The position numbers and the translations under genes are program-made. The notes under the pieces are model-generated. The model was not told where the DNA came from and searched no databases. It saw nothing but the letters and a program-made list of their open reading frames with translations. Source: CAVVEQ01 sp963828855 (GTDB taxonomy: Bacteria > Chloroflexota > Anaerolineae > Anaerolineales > Anaerolineaceae). From it: 64,000 nucleotides of DNA. The stretch lies in the NCBI GenBank assembly GCA_963828855.1, contig CAWHGB010000002.1:62001-126000 (forward strand). The letters are read 5' to 3'. Below, piece by piece: positions 1 through 6,337 of this stretch. The stretch's first letter is position 1; each line of letters starts with the position of its first letter.

Positions 1-1
1 T

Positions 2-319
2 GCGATAAAAGGTTCTGATTTTGTGGACCTTCTTGAACTTTTTGAGGATGATCCGCATACCAAATCCGTGGTTTTAATAGGTGAAATCGGTGGCATGGAC
101 GAAGAACGTGCTGCCGAAATGATCATGTCCAAGTTTTCAAAACCAGTCTATGGATTTATCGCCGGATTATCCGCCCCTTCGGGTAAGCGAATGGGTCATG
201 CTGGTGCGATTGTCGAAGGTGGGAGTGGGGGAGCAAAAGCGAAGGTTGAAGCACTTCTTCAGGGGGGTGTGAAAGTTGCTGCATACCCGAGCGAAGTGGT
301 TTCGCTTATCCAGAAATAA
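2..319 (+). CDS. sucD: Succinyl-CoA synthetase alpha subunit, C-terminal part (gene starts outside window)
   Basis: Catalyses the phospho-histidine step of the reversible succinyl-CoA to succinate reaction in the TCA cycle, together with the beta subunit SucC. Only the last 105 or so residues are present. The frame is open from the window edge, reading AIKGSDFVDLLELF. The visible part is the ligase domain and includes RMGHAGAI, which carries the active-site histidine that is phosphorylated, and the glycine-rich GGSGGAKAK that follows. The N-terminal CoA-binding Rossmann domain lies upstream of base 1. The GTG at 23 is an internal valine, not a start. A hairpin terminator follows directly after the stop. 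Confidence 0.93.
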   Translation, partial: AIKGSDFVDLLELFEDDPHTKSVVLIGEIGGMDEERAAEMIMSKFSKPVYGFIAGLSAPSGKRMGHAGAIVEGGSGGAKAKVEALLQGGVKVAAYPSEVVSLIQK

Positions 320-354
320 AAAAGACAATTTTCTATAAAATAAATTGTCTTTTT
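319..354. terminator. Bidirectional Rho-independent terminator between sucD and acpP
   Basis: A 13-bp perfect stem (aaaaagacaattt at 319-331 pairing with 342-354) has a 10-base loop and runs of A and T at its two feet. It can therefore stop transcripts from sucD on the plus strand and from acpP on the minus strand. Confidence 0.85.
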
Positions 355-375
355 ATACCCGTAAAAAAAATTAAT

Positions 376-612
376 TTACTTTTTATGTGTGTCGATATAT
401 TTCACTGCATCCGCGACAGTTTTGATCTGGCGGGCATCCTCGTCGTTAATTGTCAGATTGAATTTTTCACAAAAACCGTCGATCAGGAAAAACTGATCCA
501 TGGAGTCCGCTTTCAGGTCTTCGACGAAGCGGGTTTCCGATGTGATTTCACTGACATCGACCTTCAAGACGTCTGAGATTACTGCTTTCACTTCTTCCAT
601 TGTGCTGGCCAT
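376..612 (-). CDS. acpP: Acyl carrier protein
   Basis: A 78-residue acidic helical protein that carries the growing acyl chain in fatty acid synthesis on a 4'-phosphopantetheine arm. The attachment serine is Ser37 in ADSMDQF, a variant of the usual DSLD. The next residues (FFLIDGFCEKF) form helix II, the docking surface for partner enzymes. Length is normal for the family. The start at 612 has a strong ribosome site, aaaggagg at 621-628. It is a monocistronic gene divergent from fni; no other fatty acid genes are adjacent. Confidence 0.93.
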   Translation of the reverse strand: MASTMEEVKAVISDVLKVDVSEITSETRFVEDLKADSMDQFFLIDGFCEKFNLTINDEDARQIKTVADAVKYIDTHKK

Positions 613-661
613 GGATCGATCCTCCTTTAATTTTCAATAATTGTAACCATCAATATCTATC

Positions 662-690
662 TGTCAAGAACACCGATGGTACTCTATAAT
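662..690 (+). promoter_or_regulatory. Probable sigma-70 promoter of fni
   Basis: A perfect TATAAT box lies at 685-690. Seventeen bases upstream is TGTCAA (662-667), a weak -35 element. It sits about 70 bases before the fni start, in the gap divergent from acpP. Confidence 0.55.
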
Positions 691-760
691 TTGGATAGTA
701 TGCAATAAGTTATACTTTAATTCGACAGGAATAACAACACCAAATTGCAGGGGTAGTTTC

Positions 761-1786
761 ATGTCCATGGAACAAAGAAAAAGCGATCACATCCAAATCA
801 ATCTGCAAAAAGATGTTCAAAGCGGTAGAAAATCCGGACTGGATTCATATCGGTTTGTTCATAATTCGTTGCCTGAAATGAATTTTTTGGATGTGAAGTG
901 CGACTGCTCGTTTTTAGGGTTTAATCTGAACTTACCGGTAATAATCTCCTCGATGACGGGGGGAACCTCGGATTCAAAAAAGATCAATCAAATTCTTGCC
1001 GCCACAGCTGAAAAATTTGGGTTGGCGATGGGTCTGGGTTCGATGCGTATTGCCCTGGAAAACCCAGAAAGACTAGAGACGTTCAAGATTCGTAAAGAAG
1101 CGCCGCATATCCTGCTTTTTGCAAATTTAGGCGCTGTTCAATTAAATTACGGCTACACAATTGAGCATTGCAGGCGGGCGGTTGAAGAAGTGGAAGCCAA
1201 TGGATTGATCCTTCACTTGAATTGTCTTCAGGAAGCATTGCAACCGGAAGGCAATACGAATTTTTCCGGATTGCTGGGTAAGATCGAAAAAATTTGTCGA
1301 TCACTTTCGGTACCTGTCATTGTAAAGGAAATTGGTTGGGGGCTTTCTGAATCGGTAGCAAAAAAGCTGATAAACGCAGGAGTAGCGGGATTGGATACTG
1401 CCGGAGCGGGGGGAACATCATGGTCCGAAGTTGAAAAATATCGTGCAGTCGATAATGTTCAATCACAAACCGCTGCCATATTTAAAGATTGGGGCATCCC
1501 CTTAGTGGAATCGCTAACGACGATCCGGAATGAATTTCCAAAAATTCCTTTGATCGCATCCGGGGGTATCAAAACTGGATTGGATATCGCAAAATGCATG
1601 GCGATGGGCGCAGATCTGTGCGGAATTGCTGGAGGGTATATAAAGGCGGCTGCCAGTTCTCTTGAGGATACCTACCAGTTTACAGAAATCATAAAACGCC
1701 AATTGATGGTAACGATGTTTGCCGCGGGTGTAAAAAATATCAATGAACTTAAGAATCTTCCACTCATCCATGATGAACCTCAATGA
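761..1786 (+). CDS. fni: Type 2 isopentenyl-diphosphate delta-isomerase
   Basis: FMN- and NAD(P)H-dependent enzyme of 341 residues that interconverts isopentenyl and dimethylallyl diphosphate, feeding isoprenoid synthesis. It is a TIM-barrel protein of the Fni/Idi-2 family. Seen here are the N-terminal RKSDHI, the flavin-site MTGGT (65-69), GLGSMR (91-96), HLNCLQE (152-158), and C-terminal phosphate-binding ASGGIKTG and GIAGGY. The length matches the family. An ATG at 761 is used, with gcaggggtag just upstream as a plausible ribosome site. The next gene is a polyprenyl synthase that uses the product, so the two form a logical operon. Confidence 0.93.
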   Translation: MSMEQRKSDHIQINLQKDVQSGRKSGLDSYRFVHNSLPEMNFLDVKCDCSFLGFNLNLPVIISSMTGGTSDSKKINQILAATAEKFGLAMGLGSMRIALENPERLETFKIRKEAPHILLFANLGAVQLNYGYTIEHCRRAVEEVEANGLILHLNCLQEALQPEGNTNFSGLLGKIEKICRSLSVPVIVKEIGWGLSESVAKKLINAGVAGLDTAGAGGTSWSEVEKYRAVDNVQSQTAAIFKDWGIPLVESLTTIRNEFPKIPLIASGGIKTGLDIAKCMAMGADLCGIAGGYIKAAASSLEDTYQFTEIIKRQLMVTMFAAGVKNINELKNLPLIHDEPQ

Positions 1787-1834
1787 CTGAAAAGAGTATT
1801 TTCAACCATTATCAAGAAACAATGGCTCCAATAA

Positions 1835-2785
1835 GTGGAACAAGTGATGTTCCACTATTTCGAGGAATTACTTCCCAAAGAGTATTTGGGTCAAAAAGAG
1901 ATCATTCAGTATCACTTCAATTGGGGAGTTGAGGCACGAGGCAGCATTCAGGGTGGCAAGCGGCTTCGCCCATTGATACTGCTACTTGTATGTGAAAGTG
2001 TGGGTGGTGTGATTGAAAAAGCCCTTCCGGCGGCTTCGGCAGTTGAATTCATCCACAATTTCTCTCTTATCCATGACGATATTGAAGATCATGATGAATA
2101 CCGCCACGGAAAGGAAACTGTATGGAAGAAATTTGGGGTGGAAAAAGCCATCAATGCCGGGGATGCCTTGTTTTCATTGGCCTTTCTAAGCCTGGGACAA
2201 ATGGAAGAACGATCCAATGAGTTGTTGCGGAGACTAAGTTCCACCTGCGCGATGTTGACAGGTGGACAGGATATGGACCTTGAATTCGAAACCAAGAGGA
2301 ATATAACCCTTGAGGATTATTTGCTAATGATTCAAGGAAAAACTGCCTCGCTTTTTAAAACCAGCTGCGAAATGGGTTCTATCTTGGGGCAGGGGGAAAT
2401 AGAAGAACAGGAAGCGCTTTCGAATTTTGGAAATCAATTGGGTCTTGCATTTCAAATTCGGGATGATTGGCTTGGATTGTGGGGTGAGCCGGCATTAACT
2501 GGAAAAAAAGCAGCCAATGATCTGTTGACTGCAAAAAAAACATTTCCAATTCTTTATGCCATCCAGGAAAAATCTGAGCTTTTGGATTTATACCTGAGAG
2601 AAGTCAGGCAAGAGAATATTGATGAGATGATACAAATAATTGCATCGACGGGTGCCAGCGAATATACTACCGACTATATTGACAAATTACTGGATAATGC
2701 AAAAAACAATCTACGAAAATTAACCAGGGTCAATCAGGCAACTGAGACTTTGGAATCTTTGATCGAAATTATTCGACAGAATTAA
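1835..2785 (+). CDS. Polyprenyl diphosphate synthase (geranylgeranyl/farnesyl type)
   Basis: Trans-isoprenyl diphosphate synthase that condenses IPP with an allylic primer to make C15-C20 or longer prenyl chains for membrane lipids or quinones. Seen: GGKRLRP near residue 40; the first Asp-rich motif HDDIEDHDE (80-88), which binds Mg and the primer; and the second Asp-rich region as IRDDWLGLWG, the shortened DDxLG form. About 316 residues, a normal length. In-frame TAA at 1832 forces a start at GTG 1835 or ATG 1847. However, an ATG at 1783 overlapping the fni stop opens a short different frame (MTEKSIFNHYQ), so the real N-terminus may begin there behind a missed frame break. Chain length cannot be told from the sequence alone. 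Confidence 0.88.
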   Translation: MEQVMFHYFEELLPKEYLGQKEIIQYHFNWGVEARGSIQGGKRLRPLILLLVCESVGGVIEKALPAASAVEFIHNFSLIHDDIEDHDEYRHGKETVWKKFGVEKAINAGDALFSLAFLSLGQMEERSNELLRRLSSTCAMLTGGQDMDLEFETKRNITLEDYLLMIQGKTASLFKTSCEMGSILGQGEIEEQEALSNFGNQLGLAFQIRDDWLGLWGEPALTGKKAANDLLTAKKTFPILYAIQEKSELLDLYLREVRQENIDEMIQIIASTGASEYTTDYIDKLLDNAKNNLRKLTRVNQATETLESLIEIIRQN

Positions 2786-2814
2786 ATTTGAAGACTAGAA
2801 CGCGAGGTATTTCC

Positions 2815-3459
2815 ATGCCAATAAAAAATGGTGAAAAAGAATCTGTCTACCGGGCTGCAAACCTGCTGAACGAAAAAGAAATAGATCTAAAAACAATCGA
2901 AACTGCCACCCGGCAAATGCTTGTTTCCTTCGGAGAAGATGCCGATCGGGAAGGCTTATTGCGTACGCCAGAACGGGTATCCAAAATGTATGCGGAATTG
3001 TTGGCTGGTTATAGAACTGACCCTTACGCGATGCTCAATGATGCGCTTTTTGAAATCCAATACGATGAGATGGTGATCGTTCGAGATATCGAGTTTTACT
3101 CCTTATGCGAGCATCACATGCTGCCCTTTGTGGGTAGAGCTCATGTGGCTTATATGCCAAAAGGACGGGTGATAGGTCTATCAAAAATTCCGCGGGTCGT
3201 GGATATGTTCGCTCGAAGGTTGCAAGTCCAGGAAAGAATGACCACCCAGATAGCTGGTTTTCTCCATGAATTGCTTCAGCCTTCGGGTGTGGCTGTGGTC
3301 CTGGAAGCACTCCATCTCTGCTCCATGATACGTGGCGTAAAGAAACATGATTCCCGGATGACGACCTCCGCAATGCAGGGCACTTTCCGAACAAACATGG
3401 CACAGCGGATGGAATTCCTGGATAATATTTCGAGGAGTGCAGAACCGTTACACTTCTAA
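2815..3459 (+). CDS. folE: GTP cyclohydrolase I
   Basis: Converts GTP to 7,8-dihydroneopterin triphosphate, the first step of folate synthesis. 214 residues from the ATG at 2815, preceded by gcgaggt as ribosome site; a TTG at 2788 in the same frame lacks one. Motifs of the tunnelling-fold enzyme are all present: the zinc-binding CEHH with HMLPF, the phosphate-binding IGLSKIPR, and the distal zinc cysteine in LHLCSMIRGV. The stop overlaps by 4 bases the stop of folK, which runs the other way, so folE and the leftward folate genes converge. Confidence 0.94.
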   Translation: MPIKNGEKESVYRAANLLNEKEIDLKTIETATRQMLVSFGEDADREGLLRTPERVSKMYAELLAGYRTDPYAMLNDALFEIQYDEMVIVRDIEFYSLCEHHMLPFVGRAHVAYMPKGRVIGLSKIPRVVDMFARRLQVQERMTTQIAGFLHELLQPSGVAVVLEALHLCSMIRGVKKHDSRMTTSAMQGTFRTNMAQRMEFLDNISRSAEPLHF

Positions 3460-3938
3460 ATTTTGAGATTGAGGTCAATATCAGGTCGCGCCTTCCAAAA
3501 GACGCGACTTTTTAATTCTTGGGCAATCATCTGAAGAGTCTTCCCAGTGGTAGGATCCATCAATTCAGGAATCAATTCGGACAACGGAACCGCAAGGTAA
3601 ACCCGGCTCCAAATAGTTGGATCAAGGGGATCATGATCAACGATGGAAATATCCAGGTCGATCTGCCTGTCGGAATTCTTATCCACGGTGCGGATGCGTC
3701 CCAAAGATGTTTCAAGAGCCCGAAGATAACCAAACTTCAATTCATCAATCGATAAAGATGTTTGAATTTTCGCTGCTGCGTTTAGGAAATTGGGACCGGT
3801 TGAGCCCTCGGCGACTGTCTCGATCACTGAGGAACACATGACATCCCCAAACTCCCGCCGAAGCTCATTGATAGTCAGTTTAAGGTTAGCTTCCGGTTGG
3901 ATATTAGAACCAAGGGATAGATAAATCGAAGAACTCAT
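3456..3938 (-). CDS. folK: 6-hydroxymethyl-7,8-dihydropterin pyrophosphokinase (HPPK)
   Basis: Transfers diphosphate from ATP to 6-hydroxymethyl-dihydropterin, preparing it for dihydropteroate synthase. 160 residues. It begins with the family signature YLSLGSNIQPEANL and contains DRQIDLDISI, the Mg-binding DxD stretch, followed by the AVPLSEL segment. It is last in a leftward SDR-folB-folK operon, 8 bases after folB. Confidence 0.92.
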   Translation of the reverse strand: MSSSIYLSLGSNIQPEANLKLTINELRREFGDVMCSSVIETVAEGSTGPNFLNAAAKIQTSLSIDELKFGYLRALETSLGRIRTVDKNSDRQIDLDISIVDHDPLDPTIWSRVYLAVPLSELIPELMDPTTGKTLQMIAQELKSRVFWKARPDIDLNLKI

Positions 3939-3946
3939 ATCGCAAT

Positions 3947-4294
3947 TTATGGGCGCTCTATCTCCACACCAACAGACCGCGAGAATCGAACCGCGCCCGG
4001 TTTTTCCACCCGCACTTTCACTTTTTGAACCCCTTTTTCTTCCAACAACAACCGGGAGATATCCCCAGCCAGGGCTTCAACTGTGTACCGATTAGACTTC
4101 TCCACAAATGTAAATACCTTCTTTGCGAGGCTGCGATAATTTACACAATCGTCGATCGAATCACTCTCGGATGCTTTTTGAGTATCCGTGAAGATGACAA
4201 GATTGATTAAAATGTCCTGAGGTTGGGAGCGTTCCTGATCGGAGATCCCAATGACTCCGCGGATAAGGAGATCTTTAATAAATACTTCGTCCAT
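3947..4294 (-). CDS. folB: Dihydroneopterin aldolase
   Basis: Cleaves dihydroneopterin to 6-hydroxymethyl-dihydropterin and glycolaldehyde. 115 residues, typical for the tunnelling-fold family. Seen: IKDLLIRGVIGISDQER near the start, with glutamate and glycine of the substrate pocket; VNYRSLAKKV; TVEALAGDIS; and KVRVEKPGAVRFSRSVGVEIER at the end. It is separated from the downstream folK by only 8 bases and from the upstream SDR by 10, so all three are likely co-transcribed. Confidence 0.92.
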   Translation of the reverse strand: MDEVFIKDLLIRGVIGISDQERSQPQDILINLVIFTDTQKASESDSIDDCVNYRSLAKKVFTFVEKSNRYTVEALAGDISRLLLEEKGVQKVKVRVEKPGAVRFSRSVGVEIERP

Positions 4295-4304
4295 AATAAA
4301 CCTC

Positions 4305-5021
4305 TCAGATTAAATGCCGGCCGCCATCCAGGTGGATGATCTCTCCGGTGATGTATTCAGGACCCTGGAGAAGGAAAAGAACAGTCTGATTTACTTCATC
4401 CATCTCTGCGGTTCTGCCTAACGGAACTGAATAAAGCATTTTTTCAGGGGGAGCGCCATCGCTGGGAGGAAGAATGGCGCCGAATGCGATCCCATTTACC
4501 GAAATCCGAGGTGCCATGGCGATGGCCATTGATTTAGTCATGGAAGCAAGAGCGGCCTTGCTGACAGTATAAGGGAAATGATCAGCACCTGGCCTTAATG
4601 CCCGCCAATCGAGGAAAGTGATGATTCGGGCGTGTTTACCGGGTGGTAAGCGATTGAAGAACCATTTGGAAACCAGAAAGGGTGCGGTTAAATTTACAGC
4701 AAGGTGATGATCCCAATCATCAAGGGTCGAATCCTGAAATGAAAGCGGTTCAAAGATCGCAGCATTGTGGATCAGGAAATTGATTTCCAAATCCCCAGGC
4801 AAAACTGATAAGTCCGATTCAATACTCCCAGGGTTGTTAAAATCTGACTTCACGATATAAGATTTACGATTTAAACCCTGAATTTCATCAGCAAGCTGCT
4901 TGGATTCTACATCCGAGTGTCGATGGTGGATCACAATATCATATCCGGAAGATGCTAGAAATAAAGACAACTGCCTGCCAATACGTTTTGCAGCTCCGGT
5001 AATTAACACAGTACCGATCAT
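4305..5021 (-). CDS. Short-chain dehydrogenase, pteridine reductase/FolM-like
   Basis: 238-residue classical SDR. The cofactor loop is TGAAKRIG (residues 8-15); the arginine-containing GxxxRIG form is typical of NADPH-using pteridine reductases (PTR1, FolM). NAA (86-88), and the catalytic YTVSK follow. Leading a folB-folK operon, it most likely reduces dihydropteridines (dihydromonapterin or dihydrofolate). That role rests on context and the loop motif; an ordinary SDR with another substrate is possible. The ribosome site is gaagga about 7 bases before the start. Confidence 0.75.
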   Translation of the reverse strand: MIGTVLITGAAKRIGRQLSLFLASSGYDIVIHHRHSDVESKQLADEIQGLNRKSYIVKSDFNNPGSIESDLSVLPGDLEINFLIHNAAIFEPLSFQDSTLDDWDHHLAVNLTAPFLVSKWFFNRLPPGKHARIITFLDWRALRPGADHFPYTVSKAALASMTKSMAIAMAPRISVNGIAFGAILPPSDGAPPEKMLYSVPLGRTAEMDEVNQTVLFLLQGPEYITGEIIHLDGGRHLI

Positions 5022-5064
5022 GAAAAATCCTTCACGAATTCATATTAATGGAAAAGAAACTTCA

Positions 5065-5094
5065 TGTCAAACAACTGTATTAGGATTTTATAAT
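5065..5094 (+). promoter_or_regulatory. Possible promoter of the thioredoxin-like lipoprotein
   Basis: TATAAT at 5089-5094 with TGTCAA 18 bases upstream at 5065-5070, in the divergent gap before the lipoprotein gene. The -10 is perfect and the -35 weak. Confidence 0.4.
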
Positions 5095-5147
5095 TTATTA
5101 GATTTACCTAGGAAGATAAGATAAACTTCACCAAATGAATAGCCCGA

Positions 5148-5711
5148 TTGATAAAGAATTATATTAATAAATATGTAATATTTCTCATTGCAGCATCGGT
5201 TTTATTTTCCGCTGGCTGCCAGGGGATAGGGAGTGAAAAGAAATCAGACGAGGTTGTTGCCACCCCAAACGAACTTGAAATAAACGATTATCTCACCCGT
5301 CAGGCGGAAGCCACCCCGCTCCCAACGATGACCAGGGATCTTGAACTGGAAAAAAGACAAACGGAGATTGCCGAAAACCCGGAATGGGTGCATATGGTGG
5401 CGACCGATCCCGGTAACTTTACAATCGCTTCCGGAAAATATCAGTTAGTTGAAAAAATGGCTTTCTGGTGCGCTGAGTGCCGGGATTTGAACCCGGTTCT
5501 CAAATCACTGGAGGAAGAATGGGGGAGAAAGATCAATTTTGCCTATCTTGATGTTGATGATCCATTAAATGTGGAAAACATTCAAAAATTATCCCGATTG
5601 AAAGTTGTCCCGGAAGTACTCCTTCTGGATGCCAATGGAAATATCATCAAGGATTGGATCGGTCCCCCCACAAGGGAAGAACTGATCTCTGAGTTCGAAA
5701 AAATCCCGTAA
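5148..5711 (+). CDS. Thioredoxin-fold lipoprotein
   Basis: 187 residues. The N-terminus has a lysine, a hydrophobic run (YVIFLIAASVLF) and then SAGC, a lipobox, so it is probably anchored outside the membrane by a lipidated cysteine near residue 24. A linker follows, then a thioredoxin-like domain with the redox motif WCAEC (about residues 106-110) and the typical later FAYLDVDDP and VVPEVLLLDANG (a cis-proline equivalent in VVPE). An in-frame stop at 5136 leaves TTG 5148 as the best start. The copper operon begins 75 bases downstream, so a role in thiol or metal handling outside the membrane is possible but unproven. Confidence 0.8.
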   Translation: MIKNYINKYVIFLIAASVLFSAGCQGIGSEKKSDEVVATPNELEINDYLTRQAEATPLPTMTRDLELEKRQTEIAENPEWVHMVATDPGNFTIASGKYQLVEKMAFWCAECRDLNPVLKSLEEEWGRKINFAYLDVDDPLNVENIQKLSRLKVVPEVLLLDANGNIIKDWIGPPTREELISEFEKIP

Positions 5712-5715
5712 GATA

Positions 5716-5744
5716 TTGACAAATTAGATAAATATAGTTATATT
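5716..5744 (+). promoter_or_regulatory. Sigma-70 promoter of the csoR-copZ-copA operon
   Basis: A perfect -35 TTGACA (5716-5721), a 17-base spacer, and a -10 TATATT (5739-5744). The start of transcription would fall inside the G/C palindrome just downstream. Confidence 0.8.
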
Positions 5745-5750
5745 AGATAG

Positions 5751-5772
5751 ACCCCCCCCATATGGGAGGGGT
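5751..5772 (+). promoter_or_regulatory. CsoR-type operator
   Basis: A 22-bp palindrome made of a C-tract, a central ATAT and a G-tract (left half acccccccc, right half gggaggggt) with one mismatched pair. CsoR-family repressors bind G/C-tract palindromes of this kind. It overlaps the expected +1 and lies 14 bases before the csoR start, which fits autorepression released by Cu(I). Confidence 0.75.
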
Positions 5773-5786
5773 AGAAAAGGAAGCGG

Positions 5787-6056
5787 ATGAAATCGGAAAT
5801 CGCTGTTGAACGCTTAAAGAACATCGAAGGTCACATCCGTGGCATCCAAAAAATGATGCAGGAGGATGCTTATTGCATTGATATCATCCACCAAATACAA
5901 GCGGTTCAGGCTGCCTTAAACAAAGTCAACGGAATGATCCTTGATGATCATCTAAATAGCTGCCTGATAACTGCGATCCGTGGAGATGATCCGGCGGAGA
6001 GAGAAAGAGTTCTTAAAGAGATTTCTGATGTATTCAACGCATCACAAAAGAATTAA
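5787..6056 (+). CDS. csoR: CsoR-family copper-sensing repressor
   Basis: 89-residue all-helical DUF156 protein. It represses its own operon until Cu(I) binds. The metal-binding Cys-His-Cys set of CsoR is visible: Cys in AYCIDI (residue 30), His in DDHLNS and Cys in NSCL five residues apart near 55-59, and the conserved Gln/Arg surface at the start (RLKNIEGHIRGIQKM). It stands first in the operon, directly behind a palindromic G/C operator. A sibling specificity such as nickel or formaldehyde sensing is less likely, given the copper chaperone and copper ATPase that follow. Confidence 0.88.
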   Translation: MKSEIAVERLKNIEGHIRGIQKMMQEDAYCIDIIHQIQAVQAALNKVNGMILDDHLNSCLITAIRGDDPAERERVLKEISDVFNASQKN

Positions 6057-6065
6057 GGAGAAAAA

Positions 6066-6272
6066 ATGGATACAGTTACTTACAATGTTCCCGGGATCAA
6101 TTGCATGCATTGTGTACACACGATCACAACAGAATTAACGGAATTGGATGGAGTGAAAGGTGTCACGGCGGATCCAAACACGAAGATTGTGTCGGTAGAG
6201 TATGAGCCGCCTGCGACATCCGAAAAGATCAAGGAATTGCTGGCGGAAATCAATTACCCGGTTGCGGTTTAA
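6066..6272 (+). CDS. copZ: Heavy-metal-associated domain protein, copper chaperone
   Basis: 68-residue single HMA domain, ferredoxin-like fold. The metal motif is CMHC in PGINCMHCVH, a variant of the usual GMTCxxC. It should carry Cu(I) to the CopA ATPase encoded next. The start at 6066 follows aaggagaaaaa, a good ribosome site, 9 bases after csoR. Confidence 0.85.
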   Translation: MDTVTYNVPGINCMHCVHTITTELTELDGVKGVTADPNTKIVSVEYEPPATSEKIKELLAEINYPVAV

Positions 6273-6337
6273 TGATTTTTACTCAAATAACTTGATCAGA
6301 TTCCTATCCATTAGTCTATTTCTTAATAAATATAAAA

